A DNA stretch of 30,731 nt. Origin: a virus. The notes under the pieces are model-generated. The model was not told the DNA's origin. It was given only the letters and a program-made list of their open reading frames with translations, and did no database searches. This document shows, in pieces, positions 12,697 through 19,375 of the stretch (the first letter of the stretch is position 1; the number at the start of each line of letters is the position of its first letter). The position numbers were made by a program, and so were the translations under genes. Location of the stretch: IMG/VR virus record IMGVR_UViG_3300005530_000061, positions 1-30,731 of that record; one strand, 5' to 3'.

Positions 12697-15323
12697 ACCG
12701 GGAGCAACTCCTCGCCCTGTGTGAGTGCGACGCGTGTCCACTGAAGGAGAACCGTGACAGAGGACTCGGACCAGTTCTGGGCAGCGGTACGGAACGACCC
12801 ACAATGGTCCTCGTTGGAGAGGCGCCAGGCCGCAGCGAGGTCTCGGACGGTCGCCCGTTCTCGGGGCCGTCGGGCAAGCTACTCGATGCGACCCTCGCGG
12901 AAGTTGGTTCAAGCCGCGAAGCGGTCTACATCACCAACACTGTCCTCTGCCGACCTACAGATGCTCAGGGAAATGACGCTCCACCCGCTCCGGCTGCTGT
13001 CAGGGCCTGTAGCCAGAGACTTGCTGCTGAGGTACGCAGTGTCGGGAGCTCAGTTGTTGTCGCTGTGGGAGGAACAGCAGCAACAGCTCTCACGGGAGCT
13101 GCGAAGGTCAGCGACGTTGTGGGAGCACTACATTTCAGCGAACCTCTAGGCCGGTACGTACTCCCGACGTACCACCCAGCAGCAGTACTCCACGGTGGCA
13201 CGGGCTTCTTCGACGACATCTACAACACCCTCTGGCGTGCGCACAGGCTGAGCACAGGGGTGGTGCCCTTGCCGAAGCCTGGCGGGCCGGAACTCGACTG
13301 GCACCTCATCCTCGACCCGGACGCTGCGATCAGTTGGCTGGACACCCTTCGGACGCGACCGTTCATCGTGATCGACACAGAGTCCACGGGCACCAAGTGG
13401 ATGACGGACCGGTTCATCATGCTCCAGCTGTACTGGGGCACGGGTACGGCCATCGCCATCCACGCCGACGCGTTCACCGGTCCGGTCCGAGCGTTGATGC
13501 AACAACTGCTCCGCGACCGACGCATACGGTGGGGCATGTGGAACAAGGCGTACGACCTGCAAGTGGTCCGTGCGGTGTTCGACGTGGACCTGAACGAGCG
13601 CCCGGACGACCATGTGCTCGATGGGATGTGTCTCGCTGCGGGGTTGACGGAGCGGATGGAGCAGCAGTCCCTCAAGTACCAGGCCCGGCAGTGGCTCAAC
13701 GCGTCGTACTACGAGAAGGAGCTCGCCGACAGCGGGTTCAAGTGGGGCATGTGGCCCGACGAGAAACAGACCCTCGCGATGGCCAAGTACGGCTGCCTTG
13801 ACGTGTACTACACGTGGGAGCTGCTACGACTGCTGCCTGACCTGGTCCGCGAGGAAGGTACCATGGACCTCGCACGAGACTTGCTCAACCCGGCGCAGGC
13901 CAGCTTCGCAGACATCGAGTTCGAGGGGTGCAAGGTCGACCTGGAGTACGCAGCCGGACTGGAGGAACAGTGGCTACCGCTGATCGAAGAGGCGCGGGAC
14001 AAGATCCAGGTCTACGCTCAGGCGCAGGGCTTCCCGAAGAACGAGAAGCTGATCCAAGCGCAGCAGATTGGCGTGCCGTGCCCGGACTGTACCGCTGGCT
14101 CGAGTCACGCATCCGTACTCGGCGGCGATCGCAAGTTCTGGCGATCGGAACTCCAGGCGACCCCATTCGGCGATCCCTCCTGCACGCGTTGCATGAAGCG
14201 TCGCTTCATTCTCGTGCCAGACCGACGCTTGAACGTGAACTCCTACCCCCAGATGCAACACCTCGCGTTCGACATCCTGAGGATGCGGATGGCGGACGGG
14301 AGACGCAGCTGTGACGAGTCGTGGATGGCCGTCAACGGGACGCACCCGCTGGTCGAGATGCTCAAGGAGTACCGCGAGCGGAACCACCTGCTGACGAACT
14401 ACATCCGCAACATCGCTCAGCACACGTGGCCAGACGGTAGGGTCCACCCTGACTTCCTCATCGGGGGCACTGTCACAGGGCGGCTCGCCATCCACAACCC
14501 GCCACTACAAACTCTCCCCAAGTGGGGTGTGAACCCGGAGATGTCGAAGCTCATCCGTCGCATCTTCGTCCCGTGGGCAGACGACGAGGTGATCGTCGAC
14601 ATCGACTACAAGAACCTCGAGCTGTTCATCGCGTGGCACTACAGCGGTGACGAGAACCTCGGGCACGCCCTAACTGGTCTCCGACCCGACGGCACGCCCA
14701 TGGACTTCCACACCAACACCGCCAGTGCGATCTTCGCCAAGGCGTACGAGGACGTGACCGGGTTCGACCGCTTCAACTCGAAGTTCGTCACCTTCGGGAT
14801 CGCGTACGGCAGGCAAGCGTACTCACTCGCACAGGGTGAGCTCAAGGAGATCACCGGTGGCGACGAACGCAAGGCGCAGGAGTACATCGACCGGCTGTGG
14901 GACATGTACCCGAAGTGGGCGGACCAGTACTTCCGGTGGCAGGACGACGCGCTCACGAAGGGTGAGCTCGTCACGACGCTAGGTCGGAAGCGCCGCTGGC
15001 GACTCATCACGCCGCAGACAGTCAACGCCATCAAGAACCAGGCCGTCAACTTCCCGATGCAGAGCCTCGCGAGTGATACGTGCCTCAGTGCGCTGATCCG
15101 CACCAACCGCGGGCTCAAGGAGCGGAAGTGGGGGCGAGTCCTGTTCACCGTCCACGACTCGCTGGTGTACTCCATCAAGCGGGCTCACCTGGATGAGGCA
15201 CTCGACTACATCACCCGCGAGATGGTGACCCCGCCGTACAAGACGCACATCAAGCTCGCAGTCGAAGTCGAAGTCGGACCCTCACTGGGAGAGGTCCAGG
15301 AGTACATCAAGGAGGCAGCATGA
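12693..15323 (+). CDS. Uracil-DNA glycosylase (family 4) fused to family A DNA polymerase
   Basis: An 876-residue fusion. Residues 1-180 form an iron-sulfur uracil-DNA glycosylase: Cys12 and Cys15 (CDACPL), Cys86, Cys106, the GEAPG motif at 42-46 and HPAAV at 161. A 3'-5' exonuclease follows with Asp228-x-Glu230 (IDTES). The polymerase has motif A Asp638 (DIDYKNLEL), motif B ending FGIAYG (Tyr705) and motif C His821-Asp822 (VHDSL). GTG at 12693 overlaps the previous stop by GTGA. Residues 463-500 insert a CPDC and CTRC pair, likely a zinc ribbon. It would replicate the phage genome and may remove or sense uracil ahead of synthesis. A UDG-like part is also known on the phage SPO1 polymerase. 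Confidence 0.93.
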   Translation: MNREQLLALCECDACPLKENRDRGLGPVLGSGTERPTMVLVGEAPGRSEVSDGRPFSGPSGKLLDATLAEVGSSREAVYITNTVLCRPTDAQGNDAPPAPAAVRACSQRLAAEVRSVGSSVVVAVGGTAATALTGAAKVSDVVGALHFSEPLGRYVLPTYHPAAVLHGGTGFFDDIYNTLWRAHRLSTGVVPLPKPGGPELDWHLILDPDAAISWLDTLRTRPFIVIDTESTGTKWMTDRFIMLQLYWGTGTAIAIHADAFTGPVRALMQQLLRDRRIRWGMWNKAYDLQVVRAVFDVDLNERPDDHVLDGMCLAAGLTERMEQQSLKYQARQWLNASYYEKELADSGFKWGMWPDEKQTLAMAKYGCLDVYYTWELLRLLPDLVREEGTMDLARDLLNPAQASFADIEFEGCKVDLEYAAGLEEQWLPLIEEARDKIQVYAQAQGFPKNEKLIQAQQIGVPCPDCTAGSSHASVLGGDRKFWRSELQATPFGDPSCTRCMKRRFILVPDRRLNVNSYPQMQHLAFDILRMRMADGRRSCDESWMAVNGTHPLVEMLKEYRERNHLLTNYIRNIAQHTWPDGRVHPDFLIGGTVTGRLAIHNPPLQTLPKWGVNPEMSKLIRRIFVPWADDEVIVDIDYKNLELFIAWHYSGDENLGHALTGLRPDGTPMDFHTNTASAIFAKAYEDVTGFDRFNSKFVTFGIAYGRQAYSLAQGELKEITGGDERKAQEYIDRLWDMYPKWADQYFRWQDDALTKGELVTTLGRKRRWRLITPQTVNAIKNQAVNFPMQSLASDTCLSALIRTNRGLKERKWGRVLFTVHDSLVYSIKRAHLDEALDYITREMVTPPYKTHIKLAVEVEVGPSLGEVQEYIKEAA

Positions 15324-15733
15324 CGGCAACCAGCGACAAGTCCCACCCACCGATGTCGGCAGTGCGTCGCGAGGTCACGTTCGGCAAGGTGTTCCGAGGC
15401 GAGATCATCACCCTCTGTGGCAGCACGCGCTTCAAGAACGCGTTCCTCGAGGAACAGCGAGCCCTAACGCTCGAAGGCCACATCGTGATCAGCGTCGGGC
15501 TGTTTGGTCACCTTGACGGGACGGACATCGGTACCGCAGAGGACCCAACGGACGTGAAGGTCATGCTCGACGAGCTCCACAAGCGGAAGATCGACCTCGC
15601 AGAGCGGGTGCACGTGATCAACGTCGACGGGTACATCGGATCCTCAACCCGCAGCGAGATCGACTACGCGCGCCTGCGTGGGAAGACCATCACGTACCTG
15701 GAGCAACCCGAGCCGGCAGAAATCCCCGGCTGA
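15320..15733 (+). CDS. Nucleoside 2-deoxyribosyltransferase-like protein
   Basis: A 137-residue protein of the nucleoside deoxyribosyltransferase-like fold. Strand one is IITLCGSTRFKNAFLEE, then HIVISVGLFG, then LDELHKRKIDLAERVHVIN and GYIGSSTRSEIDYARLRGK. This last I-G-x-S-T-x-x-E-I-x-Y-A motif is a hallmark of the family, and the Glu is the candidate catalytic residue. True members move a deoxyribose between bases; many relatives are uncharacterised. ATG at 15320 overlaps the polymerase stop by ATGA. A link to deoxynucleotide pools or modified nucleosides is suggested by its place after the polymerase, but this is inference. Confidence 0.7.
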   Translation: MTATSDKSHPPMSAVRREVTFGKVFRGEIITLCGSTRFKNAFLEEQRALTLEGHIVISVGLFGHLDGTDIGTAEDPTDVKVMLDELHKRKIDLAERVHVINVDGYIGSSTRSEIDYARLRGKTITYLEQPEPAEIPG

Positions 15734-15738
15734 TCCTC

Positions 15739-15768
15739 TTGATTGACGGGCGCGGTGCATCCTATACT
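15739..15768 (+). promoter_or_regulatory. Promoter P3 (sigma70-type)
   Basis: TTGATT (15739-15744), an 18-bp spacer and TATACT (15763-15768), the same hexamers and spacing as P1 and P2. AATCAA (15771-15776) forms an inverted repeat with the -35, flanking the core promoter, and may mark an operator. Transcription would begin near 15775, right at the edge of the leader hairpin. Confidence 0.85.
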
Positions 15769-15779
15769 TGAATCAACGG

Positions 15780-15825
15780 GTTAGCAGCAACCCTACCGGT
15801 CGGCCCCTGCCCGGCTACTGCTAAC
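15780..15825 (+). promoter_or_regulatory. 5' leader hairpin of the P3 transcript
   Basis: gttagcag (15780-15787) and ctgctaac (15818-15825) form a perfect 8-bp stem enclosing a 30-nt GC-rich loop that can fold further. It starts within a few bases of the expected transcript start and ends shortly before the AGGGAGGG ribosome site. A short structured leader like this may regulate translation, protect the 5' end, or belong to a small RNA. It shares no obvious sequence with the P1 leader. Confidence 0.55.
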
Positions 15826-15841
15826 TCGAAGGGAGGGCTCC

Positions 15842-16030
15842 ATGCGGGTCCGCCAGTTTACAGACCTACCCACGCAACACGAGGTTGTGGAGCTCCGCCC
15901 CCACCCGTCGCGTCAGTGCTTCTTCCACCCAGGCGTATTCGCCACCCTTAGCATCCCCTCGTCGAGGACTGGCCACCCGATCTACCTGTGTCAACAGTGT
16001 GCCACCAGCTTCGACGACGTTCCGGGGTGA
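15842..16030 (+). CDS. 62-residue small protein with Cys/His pairs
   Basis: A small protein with its own promoter (P3) and a strong ribosome site (AAGGGAGGG) before ATG 15842. It has CFFHP near residue 27 and LCQQC near residue 50, so Cys27, His30 and the Cys pair could form a zinc knuckle. Its dedicated promoter and structured leader set it apart from the coupled operons and suggest independent control or high expression. No family was recognised. It is the last + strand gene before the convergent terminator. Confidence 0.7.
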   Translation: MRVRQFTDLPTQHEVVELRPHPSRQCFFHPGVFATLSIPSSRTGHPIYLCQQCATSFDDVPG

Positions 16031-16034
16031 TGGT

Positions 16035-16072
16035 GGAGAGGGCTACGCTTCGGCACCAGCGTAGCCCTCTCC
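16035..16072. terminator. Bidirectional terminator between convergent arms
   Basis: A perfect 15-bp stem, 16035-16049 with 16058-16072 (ggagagggctacgct and its complement), with an 8-nt loop TCGGCACC. It lies in the 48-base gap between the last + strand stop (16030) and the first - strand stop (16079). Because the stem is symmetrical it can end transcription from both arms. It lacks a clear T-run, as is common in GC-rich actinobacterial genomes. This is the clearest hairpin in the window. Confidence 0.9.
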
Positions 16073-16078
16073 GGTCGG

Positions 16079-16309
16079 TCAGACGGGCGACCCGCCGGCG
16101 TTGTGGTTCACGCCATGCATCACCAGTCCGACGAAGACGGTGATGATGGCGTTCCGGAAGTCGCTCCCGTTGTTCATCGCAGCCAGGACGCTCGCGCAGA
16201 CGTAGGCGACCGTCTCGAGTACGGACACGGCCGCGCGCCAGTTGATCGTGATGTGCTGACCGGCGGGTGCGGGCTGCGCAGCCGGTTGCTGTGCAGGTGG
16301 TGTGGTCAT
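16079..16309 (-). CDS. Small membrane protein, holin candidate
   Basis: A 76-residue protein. After a Pro/Ala/Gln-rich N-terminus it has two hydrophobic segments, AVSVLETVAYVCASVLAAM and AIITVFVGLVMHGV, separated by a short polar loop (NNGSDFRN). This is a class II holin-like plan. The ATG at 16309 is chosen over the longer open frame because GAGAGGAGCACC precedes it. It is transcribed directly after the endolysin gene, and is the last gene of the late operon. Holins make pores in the cytoplasmic membrane to release endolysin. The small membrane proteins upstream are competing holin candidates. Confidence 0.65.
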   Translation of the reverse strand: MTTPPAQQPAAQPAPAGQHITINWRAAVSVLETVAYVCASVLAAMNNGSDFRNAIITVFVGLVMHGVNHNAGGSPV

Positions 16310-16319
16310 GGTGCTCCTC

Positions 16320-17123
16320 TCAGCGGATACCCAGCGCGGAGTAGGTCTCCGGGCCGACGATGCCGTCCCGGTGCAGCTTCCGAGCTCGCTGGAACCACTG
16401 TACGCCAGCTTCCGTCTTCTCACCGAAGATGCCATCGGTGATCAGTGCGGGGCGGTACCCAGCGTGGTTCAGCGCGTTCTGCACCTGACGGATGATGTCC
16501 CACCCCTTGGGAGTTCCCATAAGCGGTGACTTGAGCATCAGCAGCTGCAACGAGTTCACAGGGCGTGGTGCTGGTTTCGGTGTCGGCCTGGGGTCCGTCG
16601 GTAGGTGAACGATCTTGGACAGGTCCATCGCACAGACGATCGCGTTGTTGCCGACACCCGCTGGGTCGTGCCACGCGTGGCGGTGACACCCACCCTGCCC
16701 CGTGAAGTGGTCCACGTTGGACGGACCGGAGTCCCAGCCGAAGCTGTACAACGTGTCGCCGTCACGCCCCGTCACCATCTCGACGTGACCGGGCTGCGGG
16801 CCACTGCCCGTGAAGATGAAGATCGCGTCACCGGGCTCTGCTTCCCACGACGGGATGGTTGCCTTGTGCGCCTTGGCGTAAGCCAGCCCGGACGGGCACC
16901 ACGCGAACCCGGTCGCTAGTCCTGTCTGCATCGACGGGAGCACGTACCCCGAGTGCTTGCACGCGAAGGTGTACCCGTCAGCGCACGAGTACTCGCACGG
17001 CCGGCCGAGGTACGTGCAGGCTGGGTTTGGGCACAGGCCGGGGTAGCCGTGTCCGTCACCCCACCCGTTGAAGGTGAGGTTGAAGTTGACGATGGTCATG
17101 CGGGCCTGGAGCTCCGATGTCAT
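16320..17123 (-). CDS. Endolysin: CHAP-type peptidase with peptidoglycan-binding domain
   Basis: A 267-residue lysin. Residues 60-175 form a CHAP-like cysteine peptidase or amidase: Cys76 in FAWCPSGLAYAKA, PGDAIFIF (98-104) and His113 in GHVEMV. The C-terminus (about 190-267) is a PG_binding_1 domain with DGIFGEKTEAGVQWFQ and DGIVGPETYSALGI. A Pro-rich linker (PTPKPAPRP) joins them. The start ATG 17123 follows AGGAGGAG and overlaps the previous stop by ATGA. The N-terminus is unusual in having five cysteines (31, 36, 43, 47, 55). It cuts the host cell wall at the end of infection. Exact bond specificity cannot be told. Confidence 0.88.
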   Translation of the reverse strand: MTSELQARMTIVNFNLTFNGWGDGHGYPGLCPNPACTYLGRPCEYSCADGYTFACKHSGYVLPSMQTGLATGFAWCPSGLAYAKAHKATIPSWEAEPGDAIFIFTGSGPQPGHVEMVTGRDGDTLYSFGWDSGPSNVDHFTGQGGCHRHAWHDPAGVGNNAIVCAMDLSKIVHLPTDPRPTPKPAPRPVNSLQLLMLKSPLMGTPKGWDIIRQVQNALNHAGYRPALITDGIFGEKTEAGVQWFQRARKLHRDGIVGPETYSALGIR

Positions 17124-17695
17124 GCTCTCCTCCTGTCGTGTTGTTGCTTGCACACGTGTGGAACGACCTGACAGACGGTTGCTGTCGGGTTCGGTGTTGG
17201 TGAGGACGTCCGTGACGGTGACGGTTTCGGAGTCGGAGATGAGGACGGCTTCGGAGCGGGAGTCGGAGACGGTTGCGGGCTCGTGCCGGACGCCGCAGGT
17301 GACGGTTCGATGATGCGTACGGCTGTCGCTGGTGGGGTGATGCCATGTGCCTTCAGAATCCGGAGGAGCTTCGAGATCTCGACCTTAAGCGCGTTCACTT
17401 GGTTCTCCAACGACTGACGTTCTGAAGTCGCAGTCCGTAGGTCGCCCTCGAGCTTCGAAACCTGTGTCGTCAGTGTGAGGAGTGCCTTCGACTCCCGACC
17501 GGCAGTTTCGTCAGCGGACTGTGCATGGTGGAACACGATCGCTAGCATGAGGATGATGATGACGATGGCGAACGCGATGAACAAGCGCTGCACGAGCGGC
17601 GTCCGGCGCAGGTCGCGCACGATCTCTGCGGGGACAGGTTCGTCAGCACGGAGGACGATTGCTAGCGTAGGCTCCAGGTCCTCGAACTCAACCAT
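17120..17695 (-). CDS. Single-pass membrane protein with coiled coil and Pro/Ser-rich tail
   Basis: A 191-residue protein. An acidic N-terminus is followed by one strong membrane segment (LFIAFAIVIIILMLAIVF, about residues 39-56). A coiled coil comes next (LTTQVSKLEGDLRTATSERQ onward to about residue 115), and then a Pro/Ser/Thr/Lys-rich tail that could cross the cell wall. ATG at 17695 is joined by ATGA to a tiny upstream gene. Its position just before the endolysin suggests a lysis role, perhaps spanin- or holin-regulator-like, or a cell-wall anchor. No known family was recognised. Confidence 0.68.
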   Translation of the reverse strand: MVEFEDLEPTLAIVLRADEPVPAEIVRDLRRTPLVQRLFIAFAIVIIILMLAIVFHHAQSADETAGRESKALLTLTTQVSKLEGDLRTATSERQSLENQVNALKVEISKLLRILKAHGITPPATAVRIIEPSPAASGTSPQPSPTPAPKPSSSPTPKPSPSRTSSPTPNPTATVCQVVPHVCKQQHDRRRA

Positions 17696-17787
17696 CACCG
17701 CACCGTCACATGTAAGACCAGTACCGCAACGAAGGTCACGCACACGTAGGCGCACGTCCACCGGTATCTCTGCACGAGCCGGATCAC
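17695..17787 (-). CDS. 30-residue single-span membrane microprotein
   Basis: A tiny ORF, GTG at 17787 to TGA at 17695. Its start overlaps the stop of the gene upstream (GTGA) and its stop overlaps the start of the gene downstream (ATGA). AAGGA lies about ten bases before the start. The product has a short basic N-terminus (IRLVQRYRW) and one hydrophobic segment (CAYVCVTFVAVLVLHV). The perfect junctions on both sides are the evidence for translation. It may be a pinholin-like or antiholin-like peptide, or only a coupling peptide. Confidence 0.55.
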   Translation of the reverse strand: MIRLVQRYRWTCAYVCVTFVAVLVLHVTVR

Positions 17788-17978
17788 CCCCGCTCGTCCT
17801 TGCTCAGCACGTACGGTGCCGCAGCTGCAGACAAGCACGCAACCAGCACCGACACGTTCGGGTTTCTCCCCGCGAAGAAGATCTCGTACACCGACCCAGC
17901 AGCGCCGATGACAAAGAGGAGCAGGTCTCGTAGATTCCGGAAGCCACTCCGCTTGCCGAAGAAGTCGAACTTCGCCAC
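17784..17978 (-). CDS. Small two-span membrane protein, holin candidate
   Basis: A 64-residue protein with two hydrophobic segments, DLLLFVIGAAGSVYEIFFAG and VSVLVACLSAAAAPYVL, a basic N-terminus (FFGKRSGFRNLR) and a charged tail (SKDERG). This is typical of small phage holins. GTG at 17978 is used; no good ribosome site is visible, so the start is uncertain. It is the first gene of the membrane and lysis cassette after the tail genes. The family appears similar to small membrane proteins in other actinophages, where the true holin is often hard to name. Confidence 0.65.
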   Translation of the reverse strand: MAKFDFFGKRSGFRNLRDLLLFVIGAAGSVYEIFFAGRNPNVSVLVACLSAAAAPYVLSKDERG

Positions 17979-17981
17979 CGG

Positions 17982-18263
17982 TCATGCCAACTTGAACGCC
18001 ACGACGAGGTCCGTGCCCTGCTTGAATGCCCACACGATGTCGTTCACCGCTGGCGTGTACCCTGAGGCGTACCTGACACCAAGCACATTGGTGGTGCTCC
18101 CTCCGATCTGGATGTCAACGGTGTTCGGAGCGGCGTGTGTGGCGATGACCTTGCACTGGAGCATCTTGAGGGCCCCAGGCGGGACAGCATCCGCGACCTC
18201 ATTGATGTGCCCGGCGAGCTTGCGCAGGATCGCGTGTAGGGGGTCCAGTTGGGGCTCAGTCAT
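17982..18263 (-). CDS. Small tail-tip protein, OB-like
   Basis: A 93-residue protein. Its first 30 residues are helical, and the rest (KVIATHAAPNTVDIQIGG, LGVRYASGYTPAVNDIVWAF, DLVVAFKL) is a set of beta strands with the spacing of a small OB-fold or spike-like module found in tail hub proteins. ATG at 18263 overlaps the previous stop by ATGA. It sits between the DUF5047-like tail protein and the lysis cassette. Its role at the tail tip is inferred from fold and context; no direct homolog is recognised. Confidence 0.6.
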   Translation of the reverse strand: MTEPQLDPLHAILRKLAGHINEVADAVPPGALKMLQCKVIATHAAPNTVDIQIGGSTTNVLGVRYASGYTPAVNDIVWAFKQGTDLVVAFKLA

Positions 18264-19375
18264 GACGTGGACACCTGCTTCCGAGTCACGGCGCTCATGG
18301 AGGTCGCGGCGTCCATGGGTACGGAGAACGACTCGAGGACATAGTACGTGTTGACCCCGAGAGCGCTCCGCGTCACCTGGATGACGTCGCTGGCGTCCAG
18401 TGCAGGGTTCACCAGTCCCGCGATCGACACGGTCTGGAGAACGCCGACACTACTCTGGAGGATGCCCTGTGCCATGGTATCCGCCTGGGCTTGCGTAGTT
18501 GCAAGCTGGGTATTCACGTGTTGCGGTACCCGGCCGTACGGCCCCAGATAGTAGGTCGGGCTATTAGAGTTGACGTCCCATTGAACCGACCGTATTGCAC
18601 CTGTCGTAACCCCGGATACCTGACTGGTCAAGATGACGCCGTTGTACCCCTTGTCGTCGTCGAACTCGTTCTGGATCTCAAGCAGCTTGCCACCCTCAGC
18701 GAACGTGTCGACGCTCGACTGCTTGGTCGGAATCGGCTGCGGGCGCATGGTCACGATCCCGTTGACGTCGAAGAACAGTTCACACCCGATGGACGCAGCC
18801 AGGTCCTGCGCACGCGCCCACGGGTCGTCATCCTCCGTGTACGTGATCGCCGGCGTCGTCACCGTCGTCGTAACCATGTTGAACGTGAGCCCAGACACGA
18901 CGGAACTGAGGAGCGTCTGGATCGCCGTCGCGACGTTCGTTCCTGCAGCGATGGCGTACACGTCCTGGAACCCAGCCCGCGATACCGTCCGTGAGCGGTC
19001 GTACCCCTGAATCGTGATCACAGGGCCGGTGCCGTCGTCCGCAACCGTCGACTTCGCGATCCGGAATACCCCGAGCGGCGGCAACTCCGTAGACCCGTTC
19101 CCGTACGTCACGCCGCGGTACAAGATCAGCTCGTTGCCGTACGGTGCCAGCTGGTCACCCGCAGCCTGCGGGACCAACCTGCCGGTCGGGTCGATGAGCG
19201 ATACCGAGCACTGCCGGCGCACCTGTGCAGTCCGGTCGATGGATACCGACCCGCTGATCACGTTCAACGCGACAGGGAACTTCGTGCCGCCGATACCGGA
19301 CCACAACTCCGCACGCGTAGCGATGCGATGGCTAGTCGCAATCGCGGTGAGGAAGGCTTGGGTGACGCTGTACAC
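18260..19375 (-). CDS. DUF5047-like tail tip (hub) protein
   Basis: A 371-residue protein resembling DUF5047 tail proteins of actinophages. It begins YSVTQAFLTAIATSHRIATRAEL, followed by a strand-rich domain with VISGSVSIDRTAQVRRQCSV and LGVFRIAKSTVADDG, and ends SMSAVTRKQV. The strand order recalls tail-hub proteins that bind the end of the tail tube. GTG at 19375 directly abuts the previous TAG, with a GAGG purine run ten bases upstream. It probably forms part of the baseplate that holds the receptor-binding protein encoded just before it. Confidence 0.72.
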   Translation of the reverse strand: MYSVTQAFLTAIATSHRIATRAELWSGIGGTKFPVALNVISGSVSIDRTAQVRRQCSVSLIDPTGRLVPQAAGDQLAPYGNELILYRGVTYGNGSTELPPLGVFRIAKSTVADDGTGPVITIQGYDRSRTVSRAGFQDVYAIAAGTNVATAIQTLLSSVVSGLTFNMVTTTVTTPAITYTEDDDPWARAQDLAASIGCELFFDVNGIVTMRPQPIPTKQSSVDTFAEGGKLLEIQNEFDDDKGYNGVILTSQVSGVTTGAIRSVQWDVNSNSPTYYLGPYGRVPQHVNTQLATTQAQADTMAQGILQSSVGVLQTVSIAGLVNPALDASDVIQVTRSALGVNTYYVLESFSVPMDAATSMSAVTRKQVSTS

